Of a DNA stretch of 64,000 nucleotides, positions 1-26,200 are shown piece by piece. Under the pieces are notes generated by a model. The model saw nothing but the letters and a program-made list of their open reading frames with translations. It did not search any database and was not told where the DNA came from. How positions within the stretch are numbered: the stretch's first letter is position 1; every line of letters starts with the position of its first letter. Origin of the DNA: Bolinopsis microptera (Eukaryota; Ctenophora; Tentaculata; Lobata; Bolinopsidae). The position numbers and the translations under genes are program-made. Where the stretch lies: the NCBI RefSeq assembly GCF_026151205.1, contig NC_087078.1, positions 434,001 to 498,000 of the forward strand, read 5' to 3'.

Positions 1-131
1 AACCAGGCAACCAAAACCAAATTCTAATCCTCTAAATCATAAAGCAGCTCAAAGTGAATTTATTCTGAGTTCGTCACATTATCGTCAATGAAGGGTTCTA
101 TAAAAGAGGTTTAAACTTGTGTAACCGTCAG

Positions 132-14420
<14,289 letters not shown>

Positions 14421-15417
14421 CAATTCTAAATAGTTATCAGTATTGTTACCATGGCAATATGTGGTTTACAAATTATAATTGGTAACACAATCGTTGGACT
14501 TTAATTTTTAATTTGATTATTTAAAGATACGTTTTTTTCGTTAACCTTTTAATTGAAAGAGCTGTCGAGCAACTCAATTGTCGATCAATAATACAATATT
14601 AAGTTATGAAAAAATTTTCAGAGGACTATATACAATTATACAGGTTAAGATAGGTTAACAAATTTTCTACTGTTTTATTTGTTGTTTTGTAGTTTATATT
14701 TGATTTATAATTTGAGTCGGGATCTTGTGCAAATTTAGTATTATTTGTTTTGTAAAACCTTATGATTGATTGCTTTATGAGTTGGTTCAATTGTGTTCAA
14801 TAATACAACTGCAATAATTTGCGGCTAATTAATTTTAAATTAAAGACCATAGCTTACTCTTATAAAATTGGCACAACACAACCTTACTCCTTCATAAACA
14901 ATACAACCGTCGAGAATTATTTGAGCGATTTGCTGCTCAATAATTTGGGTGGCTCACAGTTAGCCAGCACCTTCTCAAAATCCCGCTTCCAGCTGTGGCA
15001 GTATTGATTTATTGATATTCTGCAATTTAATTCAGGATTCGGGTCGATTAGTTTTGATTTTCATTGGCTCTCTTCGTTTAATATTCATGGGAAATGCACG
15101 GAAATTAGTTTCTCTCTAAATGATGTTGAGCTTCTCTTGATTCACTGTAATTTGTAATATTCGCCATTTTCCGCAACAGTTTGCTTATTGATCAGCTTTC
15201 TTCAAATTTAACACCGCCAGCCGGTTCATTTGAGGCCATACGCCGCTGTCGACTGATAGGAGACTGGTGTAAGTGTGGTTAAACAGCAAGTAGAGAGTAA
15301 ACAATGGTTACCCTGGTTACCCTGGTTACACAGCACTAATAAACACATGTTTGCTTCATTTCCGGAGACTTGTTTATATCGGAGCTACTTGTAATTGTAT
15401 ATTCGCATACTGTCACT
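14421..15417. other. Formin 3' UTR and intergenic spacer
   Basis: AT-rich, without recognised coding sequence. The formin poly(A) site is not certain; an AATAAA at 15338-15343 is the first clear one seen. The sequence near 15302 begins the ttaccctgg repeats. Confidence 0.4.
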
Positions 15418-16575
15418 GTAACCAGGTAACCAGGATAAGGAGAACCAGGGTAACCAGGGTAACCAGGGTAACCAGGGTAACCAGGGGGGGGGGCCAATGA
15501 CTACCAATGGAGACTTTTGGGGACTAATGGGGACTAAAAATCATGGGGACTAGAGGTCAACTCGTTGACGTAATTCACCATTTGTCCCCATAAGTCCCCA
15601 GAATTTTTGACAGTTATTTATGGTTTTCAAGTTAGTTTAATAACGATACGATCGAGATGTTTTGTCCAAGATAAGAGTAGGATAAATCTGACTTAAAAGT
15701 AAAATGATAAGCCCGGTTGTAATGTGTTCTACCACTGTACAAGTCAAAAACAAAAGAAACCAACGCCAATTTCAAATTACTGAGCATATCATTTCAGACA
15801 AATCAATACAAAAGTAATAAGAAAAATTGATAATGCGTTTATTTTCCTTGCGCTACAACTCGTGTTACTAGATCAATCTGATAAAATAAGCGTATATATG
15901 CAATATGTCTCCTCAATGTTGTCATTGGTAGTCGCCCCCGCCCCCTCCCTTAATTTACCTGAGGTACTCTAAGTTCAGCCCTCAAGTAGCTCCCAAGAAG
16001 TCAGGAATGTCCAGTGACCATTTATAAATATTCTAGACTTCAGTCTTGAGAAGTTTACGATCTGGTTTGGAGAAGCCAGATTTTTTGAAATCTAAATGGG
16101 GACTAATGGAGACTTTTGGGGACTAATGGGGACTAAAAATCATGGGGACTCGGGGTAAAATCGTTGACGTAATTCCCCAAGTCCCCAAAAGTAGTCATTG
16201 GCCCCCCCCCCCCCAGGGTAACCAGGGTAACCAGGGTAACAAGGGTAACCAGGGTAACCAGCATAACCAGGGTAACCAGGGTAACCAGGGTAACCAGGGT
16301 AACCAGGGTAACCAGGGTAACCAGGGTAACAAGGGTAACCAGGGTAACAAGGGTAACCAGGGTAACCAGCATAACCAGGGTAACCAGGGTAATCAGGGTA
16401 ACCAGGGTAACCAGGGTAACAAGGGTAACCAGGGTAACCAGCATAACCAGGGTAACCAGGGTAACCAGGGTAATCAGGGTAACCAGCATAACCAGAGTAA
16501 CAAGGGTAACCAGGGTAACCAGGATAACCAGGGTAACCAGAGTAACCAGGGTAACAAGGGTAACCAGGATAACCA
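15418..16575. repeat. 9-bp (aaccagggt)n satellite, split by an inserted element
   Basis: The left block, about 15418-15483, and the right block, 16215-16575, are the same aaccagggt array with variants (aacaagggt, aaccagcat). Between them lies the inverted-repeat element at 15484-16214. The right block has about 40 copies. The NQGNQG-type ORF across it is an artefact. Confidence 0.9.
15484..16214. mobile_element. G-tailed terminal-inverted-repeat element, about 731 bp
   Basis: The left end is GGGGGGGGGGCCAATGACTA; the right end is its complement with 13 C. Just inside, about 85 bases with repeated ggggact motifs (15510-15600) recur near the right end (16099-16190) in direct orientation. There is no ORF. 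The element sits inside the aaccagggt array. Superfamily and target duplication are unclear (perhaps AG or CAG). Confidence 0.65.
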
Positions 16576-17256
16576 GCTGTACATTCACTGTCAGTATGTT
16601 ACCCTGACATACGGTGGAACTAAATTGAATAGCGCCGCGCTATTTTCTATTCCGTTCGGTCGCATAACAGTTAATTTATTCTTGAATATCATGTGAAACT
16701 TGGAATTTGTTTTGTTGTTTCACAATGGGTTTATAGACGAAACTCAAATTGTTAGTGTGCTGTTACCAACTAGTGGATTATGCTATTTTATCAGGTATTA
16801 TATAGCAACCTATATATATTGCCTAGCAACCTATAAATGACTGTGAAGTGTGAGTGTGGAAGTAGCTGCCTAGCAACCTATATATTATGACAGTAGCTGC
16901 CAAGGCACAATCAGGAAATGAGTGCACCAAAATAGCATATACTCATGTGCATTACTCCGCGTGTATATTTGGCATTGCTTTGTGGTTGTGTGTGTTACTA
17001 TAGCAACGTGTGTGGCTATAACACTGCAGCTACCTGCCACAGGTACACATTACATGTTTATCAGACATGATCCACTCATTCAGAGTACGTTTGATCCTGC
17101 AGCGCTGTACTCTGCAGTTACGACTTCTGAAAAGTGATTTTTAGAGGGATCGCATTTGTTGAGGCTTTTGAAATTTGTTATTCATTGCTCACGCTCTAAC
17201 GTATCGTCTGCGTTGTTGTTGCCTAAAAGAATCAAGACCCCCCTAGATATGACAAT

Positions 17257-20200
17257 ATGTTTCCTACTACTTTACTCGGACTACTAACCCTGATCAGTCT
17301 GGCACTCTGCCAGGACTCGTGCACACTCCAGACCACGTGTGACACCTGCTTCCAAACCTTCCCTGAGTGCGCCTGGTGTGCTGATATCAGCTGGAGCGAA
17401 CACAGGTCAGTTACCTAGCAACCAGTTACCTAGCAACCGAAGCCCTTTTTACTTTTAAGATAAACGTTACGTTCAGGTGTATCAGCGTTTTAACCTTAGG
17501 GATAGGCTTAAATGGCCGTCATTGTAAGGACTGGCGATGGAATGAGGCTTAACATCATAGTGATATGGATTCTGGATAGTGTGAAAGTCATTATTCTTAT
17601 TTTCGGTTGCTAGGTAACTTATTGTTGGTTGACTTATTCCCCATCTCAGATGCTTCTCCAAGGAGCTTTCTACATTAAAAACACGTGCAAAGATCTGAGG
17701 TATCCAGAGAGCACTGTTAAGATAACGAGTGGGCAGCCCCTTGACAACACAGTTCAGGTAATGCAGCCCCTTGACAACACAGTTCAGGTAATGCAGCCCC
17801 TTGACAACACAGTTCAGGTAATGCAGCCCCTTGACAACACAGTTCAGGCAATGCAGCCCCTTGACAACACAGTTCAGGTAATGCAGCCCCTTGACAACAC
17901 AGTTCAGGTAATGCAGCCCCTTGACAACACAGTTCAGGTAATGCAGCCCCTTGACAACACAGTTCAGGTAATGCAGCCCCTTGACAACACAGTTCAGGTA
18001 ATGCAGCCCCTTGACAACACAGTTCAGGTAATGCAGCCCCTTGACAACACAGTTCAGGTAATGCAGCCCCTTGACAACACAGTTCAGGTAATGCAGCCCC
18101 TTGACAACACAGTTCAGGTGATGCAGCCCCTTGACAACACAGTTCAGGTAATACAGCCCCTTGACAACACAGTTCATGTAATGCAGCCCCTTGACAACAC
18201 AGTTCAGGTAATGCAGCCCCTTAACAACACAGTTCAGGTAATGCAGCCCCTTAACAACACAGTTCAGGTAATGCAGCCCCTTGACAACACAGTTCAGGTA
18301 ATGCAGCCCCTTGACAACACAGTTCAGGTAATGCAGCCCCTTGACAACACAGTTCAGGTAATGCAGCCCCTTGACAACACAGTTCAGGTAATGCAGCCCC
18401 TTGACAACACAGTTCAGGTAATGCAGCCCCTTGACAACACAGTTCAGGTAATGCAGCCCCTTGACAACACAGTTCAGGTAATACAGCCCCTTGACAACAC
18501 AGTTCATGTAATGCAGCCCCTTGACAACACAGTTCAGGTAATGCAGCCCCTTAACAACACAGTTCAGGTAATGCAGCCCCTTAACAACACAGTTCAGGTA
18601 ATGCAGCCCCTTGACAACACAGTTCAGGTAATGCAGCCCCTTGACAACACAGTTCAGGTAATACAGCCCCTTGACAACACAGTTCATGTAATGCAGCCCC
18701 TTGACAACACAGTTCAGGTAATGCAGCCCCTTAACAACACAGTTCAGGTAATGCAGCCCCTTAACAACACAGTTCAGGTAATGCAGCCCCTTGACAACAC
18801 AGTTCAGGTAATGCAGCCCCTTGACAACACAGTTCAGGTAATGCAGCCCCTTGACAACACAGTTCAGGTAATGCAGCCCCTTGACAACACAGTTCAGGTA
18901 ATGCAGCCCCTTGACAACACAGTTCAGGTAATGCAGCCCCTTGACAACACAGTTCAGGTAATGCAGCCCCTTGACAACACAGTTCAGGTAATACAGCCCC
19001 TTGACAACACAGTTCATGTAATGCAGCCCCTTGACAACACAGTTCAGGTAATGCAGCCCCTTAACAACACAGTTCAGGTAATGCAGCCCCTTAACAACAC
19101 AGTTCAGGTAATGCAGCCCCTTGACAACACAGTTCAGGTAATGCAGCCCCTTAACAACACAGTTCATGTAATGCAGCCCCTTAACAACACAGTTCAGGTA
19201 ATGCAGCCCCTTGACAACACAGTTCAGGTAATGCAGCCCCTTGACAACACAGTTCAGGTAATGCAGCCCCTTGACAACACAGTTCAGGTAATGCAGCCCC
19301 TTGACAACACAGTTCAGGTAATGCAGCCCCTTGACAACACAGTTCAGGTAATGCAGCCCCTTGACAACACAGTTCAGGTAATGCAGCCCCTTGACAACAC
19401 AGTTCAGGTGATGCAGCCCCTTGACAACACAGTTCAGGTAATACAGCCCCTTGACAACACAGTTCATGTAATGCAGCCCCTTGACAACACAGTTCAGGTA
19501 ATGCAGCCCCTTAACAACACAGTTCAGGTAATGCAGCCCCTTGACAACACATTTCAGGTAATGCAGCCCCTTGACAACACAGTTCAGGTAATGCAGCCCC
19601 TTGACAACACAGTTCAGGTAATGCAGCCCCTTGACAACACAGTTCAGGTAATGCAGCCCCTTGACAACACAGTTCAGGTAATGCAGCCCCTTGACAACAC
19701 AGTTCAGGTAATGCAGCCCCTTGACAACACAGTTCAGGTAATGCAGCCCCTTGACAACACAGTTCAGGTAATGCAGCCCCTTGACAACACAGTTCAGGTA
19801 ATGCAGCCCCTTGACAACACAGTTCAGGTAATACAGCCCCTTGACAACACAGTTCATGTAATGCAGCCCCTTGACAACACAGTTCAGGTAATGCAGCCCC
19901 TTAACAACACAGTTCAGGTAATGCAGCCCCTTAACAACACAGTTCAGGTAATGCAGCCCCTTGACAACACAGTTCAGGTAATGCAGCCCCTTGACAACAC
20001 AGTTCAGGTAATGCAGCCCCTTGACAACACAGTTCAGGTAATGCAGCCCCTTGACAACACAGTTCAGGTGATGCAGCCCCTTGACAACACAGTTCAGGTA
20101 ATACAGCCCCTTGACAACACAGTTCAGGTGATGCAGCCCCTTGACAACACAGTTCAGGTAATACAGCCCCTTGACAACACAGTTCACTGTTCAGGTGATA

Positions 20201-23200
20201 CAGCTTCTTTTTACGAGCACATGATCCCGATCCCTGTCGGATCTGGGAGATCTTCTGAAAGTAGATGATATTTAACCATGCATTTATAAACTTATAAAGG
20301 GAACCCAATACAACTGATGTTTAGGTATACCCACAACAACTATACGTTACTATAGCAACGTGTGTTGTTCAGGTATACCCACAACATCTAGACGTTACTA
20401 TAGCAACGTGTGTTGTTCAGGTATACCCACAACATCTAGACGTTACTATAGCAACGTGTGTTGTTCAGGTATACCCACAACAACTATACGTTACTATAGC
20501 AACGTGTGTTGTTCAGGTATACCCACAACAACTAGACGTTGCTATAGCAATGTGTGTTGTTCAGGTATACCCACAACAACTAGACGTCCACTTGAGACCT
20601 AAGATGCCGGTAACTCAGACTATTGAAGTGCGGCCTCAGAGCAGCTACCCGATAGACACTTATTATCTCATGGACTTCTCTTTCAGGTAACGTTTATCAT
20701 CTGACCTTATATTCAACTTGTGTTACTATAGCAACGTGTGTTCTGCCGTTTTCTCAGAAAAGGCAGTAAGTCCAATTTTTCGAAATATGATAATATTGGT
20801 ATCAAAATTTTCAGTAGAAAATTCTCTACAATATGAGCTACATATTAATGTATAGAAACATTGTTGCATGCAATTTCTAAGGAAGTAATTCCCAGTTGAG
20901 AAACATTATGTTCGGTTTTGGCCAATTATTTTCTGAGAGAAGGACGTAAGTCCGGACTTACTGCCTTTTCTGAGAAAATCTTGGAAATCTTCTGAGATAA
21001 GGAAGTAATTCCGTGGACTTACTGCCTTTTCTGAGATAAATTATCTGTGATAGGAAGAAGTAGCTGGACTTACTTCCTATAAAAGCATGCTAAAAGCGGA
21101 ATTTTAGAAAGCGATTTCCCAAAAAGAACATAACTTTACTGCCGATTGATATTTTCGCTTGAAATTTTCAGAATCGATGTATAATTACATTTCAACTTTA
21201 CCTAAGTGATCAAAATTTTCATTTAGGCCTCAAAAAAATTTGGTGGCCGATTTTCAAAAACGCCGGATGTATTTTAGTCGCAAAACATAAACTTTGGAGC
21301 AGTTATTGAGCTGTTATAATCGCAGAGAATGTTTAGTTTAGGTATATCTTTTAGATCAAGTTCATTTTCATCAAAATATCGATAAGATATCATTTAATGC
21401 ACTGAAATCTTTCAAAATTGGCGAGTTTGTCTAAATAATGGCATACTATTATTCAAAAACATTTATTATATGATATGGAGCAATTTAGATTTACCTAATT
21501 GTTTATATTTTACAATATAATCCAAAATACATAGATCCAAACCTCAAAAATTTAGTAAAAAGCTTGGACTTACTTCCTTCTCAGAAAAATATTGAACAGA
21601 GATTTTTCTCAGAAAAGGAAGTAAGTCCATCCAGTATGAAAAATAAGCTTGATTATTTGGCATAAAAATGGTTATATCTAAGCTTATGGACGGCTCAAAG
21701 CTTTAATTTTTTTGACTAATTAAAATTTGACTAATTATTGATAACTCAACGTGTTTACTTTCGATCTTACGCAAAAAGTAAGCGGAGAAAAAACCATAAA
21801 CGCAAAAGTCGCAATATCTCGAAATGGCAAATATGGACTTACTGCCTTTTCTGAGAAAACGGCAGTGTTACTGTAGCAACGTATGTTACTATTGCAACGT
21901 CTGTTACTATAGCAACGTGTGTTACACGCTATCCTTGATATTATCTTAACAGATTTTATAATACAAATCTAAGTTCACTTTTCCAGTATGTTAGACGATT
22001 TGCAGAATTTACGTAAACTAGCGTCAAATCTCACCGAAGAGTTTAAACTCGTTTCAGAGGACTTCCTCATAGGTAATATTATGTGTTAAATGTATCATTA
22101 ATCCATTAGTATTTTATAACTTTTTTTGTCGATTTTGCAGATTAAAATTCATTGAAGAGTAAGTGTTGGGGTTTTTGAGCCAAAAATCTGGGCCAAAGAT
22201 CTAACCAGAAAGCCAAAAGAACCGACTAGAGGTTTATAGAAATAAAGGAAAAGAACAATAGATCTTTGTACAACCAATGTATAATTCTTTAGCTTAAGAG
22301 CACCCATACCATGGGTGCTAACTGCTAATATGGGTCTGATAATAATTAGTTTTAACTCATCTTGTCTCAGGTTTGGGGACGTTTGTGGACAAAGTAGTGT
22401 TACCTTAGTTTTAACTCATCTTGTCTCAGGTTTGGCCTTGGGGACGTTTGTGGACAAAGTAGTGTTACCTTAGTTTTAACTCATTGCTATAGTAACACAC
22501 GTTGCTATAGTAACACACGTCGCTATAGTAACACACGTCCATCTTGTTTCAGGTTTGGGGACGTTTGTGGACAAAGTAGTGTTACCTTATTCTTACACGG
22601 ACAAGTTCAGATTAGAGGACCCTTGCAGTGATCCTGCAGTTAAAAATGTAACTGAAGTGATATCCTATGTTTTTTTAATTGACAGTACAGTTCTATTGCT
22701 TGCAGTGATTAGATGTACCCGGTATCCGTGTAAGAAGGGACATCTGTCCGACAGATGTCGTGTTACCGTAAAGAGGCACGGTAAAGAAAGGTTTTACTGT
22801 AGTATTTATGAAGCCAAGATGTTGTTGCACACACAATTAATTTAAATTTGTTATCAATTTAGGCTCAGCCAGTTTGCAAACCAGCCTACTCCTTCAAAAA
22901 CGAAATGAAGATGTCTAGCCAGTTGTTAGATTTCACCAAGTAAGTTTTATATTGAATTTTAGAAAGTTTTTAAACATAAATTTCACAGTTCTGATGCACC
23001 TACACAGCGTGGGTAGGGTTCCCTAGCCACAGTCTGTAATACCCTTCTTATCTCTGACCTGGTTGCTAGGTAACTGGTTGCTAGGTTACTGTCTGTAATA
23101 CCCTTCTTATCAGTACATTGGACAGACTGAATGTAAGTGGGAATATTGATAAGGACGAGGGAGGGTTGGATGCGTTAATGCAGGTGGCAGCTTGTAACCA

Positions 23201-26200
23201 GCAATTCGGTAGGTTCTTTACTACTACTACTATATAGTTAATGCAGGTGGCAGCTTGTAACCAGCAATTCGGTAGGTTCTTTACTACTACTACTATATAG
23301 TTAATGCAGGTGGCAGCTTGTAATCAGCAATTCGGTAGGTTCTTTACTACTACTACTACTATATAGTTAATGCAGGTGGCAGCTTGTAATCAGCAATTCG
23401 GTAGGTTCTTTACTACTGCTACTACTATATAGTTAATGCAGGTGGCAGCTTGTAATCAGCAATTCGGTAGGTTCTTTACTACTGCTACTACTAATGCAGG
23501 TGGCAGCTTGTAATCAGCAATTCGGTAGGTTCTTTACTACTGCTACTACTAATGCAGGTGGCAGCTTGTAATCAGCAATTCGGTAGGTCCTTAACTACTG
23601 CTACTACTATATACGTTGATGCAGGTGGCAGCTTGTAACCAGCAATTCGGTAGGTTTAAAGTACTCCAGTATATAAATAACATAATATACTATAATATTT
23701 GAAAGAATTAAATGGCTTAATTGATCACGAATCAGCAATTTCCATCCCCCCAGGATTTAGAGACAAATTCCGGAAGATAGTGATCAATTACCATCCCCCA
23801 GGATTTAGAGACAACTCCCGGAAGATAGTGCTCAATTTCCATCCCCCAGGATTTAGAAACAACTCCCGGAAGATAGTGATCAATTTCCATCCCCCCAGGA
23901 TTTAGAGACAACTCCCGGAAGATAGTGATCAATTTCCATCCCCCAGGATTTAGAGACAACTCCCGGAAGATAGTGCTCAATTTCCATCCCCCAGGATTTA
24001 GAGACAACTCCCGGAAGATAGTGCTCAATTTCCATCCCCCAGGATTTAGAAACAACTCCCGGAAGATAGTGATCAATTTCCATCCCCCCAGGATTTAGAG
24101 ACAACTCCCGGAAGATAGTGATCAATTTCCATCCCCCAGGATTTAGAGACAACTCCCGGAAGATAGTGCTCAATTTCCATCCCCCAGGATTTAGAGACAA
24201 CTCCCGGAAGATAGTGATATATTTCTACCCCCCAGGATTTAGAGACAACTCCCGGAAGATAGTGATATATTTCTACCCCCCAGGATTTAGAGACAACTCC
24301 CGTAAGATAGTGATAAATTTCCATACCCCAGGATTTAGAGACAACTCCCGGAAGATAGTGCTCAATTTCCATCCCCCCAGGATTTAGAGACAACTCCCGG
24401 AAGATAGTGATATATTACCATCCCCCAGGATTTAGAGACAAATCCCGGGAGATAGTGATCAATTTCCATCCCCCAGGATTGAGACACAACTCCCGGAAGA
24501 TAGTGATCAATTTCCACCCCCATGATTTAGAAACAACTCCCGGAAGATAGTGATCAATTTCCATCCCCCAGGATTTAGAGACGACTCCCGGAAGATAGTG
24601 ATCAATTTCCATCCCCCCAGGATTTAGAAACAACTCCCGTAAGATAGTGCTCAATTTCCATCCCCCAGGATTTAGAGACAACTCCCGGAAGATAGTGATC
24701 AATTACCATCCCCCAGGATTTAGAGACAACTCCCGGAAGATAGTGATATATTACCACCCCCCAGGATTTAGAGACAACTCCCGGAAGATAGTGATCAATT
24801 ACCATCCCCCAGGATTTAGAGACAACTCCCGTAAGATAGTGATATATTTCCACCCCCAGGATTTAGAAACAACTCCCGGAAGATAGTGATCAATTTCCAC
24901 CCCCACGATTTAGAGACAACTCCCGGAAGATAATGATCTATTTCCACCCCCCAGGATTTAGAGACAACTCCCAGAAGATAGTGATCAATTACCATCGCCC
25001 AGGATTAAGAGACAACTCCCGGAAGATAGTGATCAATTACCATCCCCCAGGATTTAGAGACAACTCCCGGAAGATAGTGATCAATTTCCATCCCCCAGGA
25101 TTTAGAGACAACTCCCGGAAGATAGTGATCAATTACCACCCCCCAGGATTTAGAGACAACTCCCGGAAGATAGTGATCAATTTCCACCCCAGGATTTAGA
25201 GACAACTCCCGGAAGATAGTGATCAATTTCCACCCCCCAGGATTTAGAGACAACTCCCGGAAGATAGTGATCAATTTCCATCCCCCAGGATTTAGAGACA
25301 ACTCCCGGAAGATAGTGATCAATTTCCATCCCCCAGGATTTAGAGACAACTCCCGGAAGATAGTGATCAATAACCATCCCCAGGATTTAGAGACAACTCC
25401 CGGAAGATAGTGATCAATTTCCATACCCCCAGGATTTAGAGACAACTCCCGGAAGATAGTGATCAATTTCCACCCCAGGATTTAGAGACAACTCCCGGAA
25501 GATAGTGATCAATTACCATCCCCCAGGATTTAGAGACAACTCCCGGAAGATAGTGATCAATTACCGTCCCCCAGGATTTAGAGACAACTCCCGGAAGATA
25601 GTGATCTACATGACAGATCAGGGGTCCCACATTGCTGGAGACGGGAGGTTAGGGGGGATATTCACTCCGAATGACGGAGAGTGTCACACGGGGACGGAGT
25701 ATCCCGGACAGTATACTAAGAGTCTGGATATGGACTATCCCTCTATTGAACAGGTTAGATATTACAGTAGAGGCAACATGGACTATCCTTCTATTGAACA
25801 GGTTATATATTACAGTAGAGGCAACATGGACTATCCTTCTATTGAACAGGTTATATATTACAGTAGAGGCAACATGGACTATCCCTCTATTGAACAGGTT
25901 ATATATTACAGTAGAGGCAACATGGACTATCCCTCTATTGAACAGGTTATATATTACAGTAGAGGCAACATGGACTATCCCTCTATTGAACAGGTTATAT
26001 ATTACAGTAGAGGCAACATGGACTATCCCTCTATTGAACAGGTTTGGAAATTCGTTGGGTTGTTGAAACCAGGGTGACATACACCATACTGAGGCAAGCT
26101 AAAGCTGTGTTGTGCTAATTGAACTTGTTTCAGGTAAACAGAAGGTTGATAGAGAACGATATAATCCCGATATTCGCTGTGGGAGAGAGGGTTTTGGAAA

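Noticed and set aside
15418..16575. Telomere-like repeat
   Set aside because: The unit is ccagggtaa, not the TTAGGG type, and the block is interstitial between two genes.
16133..16696. NQGNQG-repeat and VTLVTL-repeat ORFs
   Set aside because: Opposite readings of the 9-bp aaccagggt satellite; no start context, signal or splice support.
17482..20187. A 901-codon minus-strand ORF (NCVVKGLHYL repeats) as a gene
   Set aside because: It is the reverse reading of the 30-bp exon-donor array of integrin; a 30-bp unit without stops stays open in several frames.
17629..20268. An 879-codon plus-strand ORF as an independent repeat protein
   Set aside because: Its first 36 codons are integrin exon 2 and the rest is the donor array. 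It may extend exon 2 by alternative splicing but is not a separate gene.
22648..22862. Extension of integrin exon 5 through KNVTEVISYVFLIDSTV
   Set aside because: The donor AAT|gtaact and the acceptor before GCTCAGCCAGTT restore the conserved Cys-rich loop in phase; the read-through sequence does not resemble integrins.
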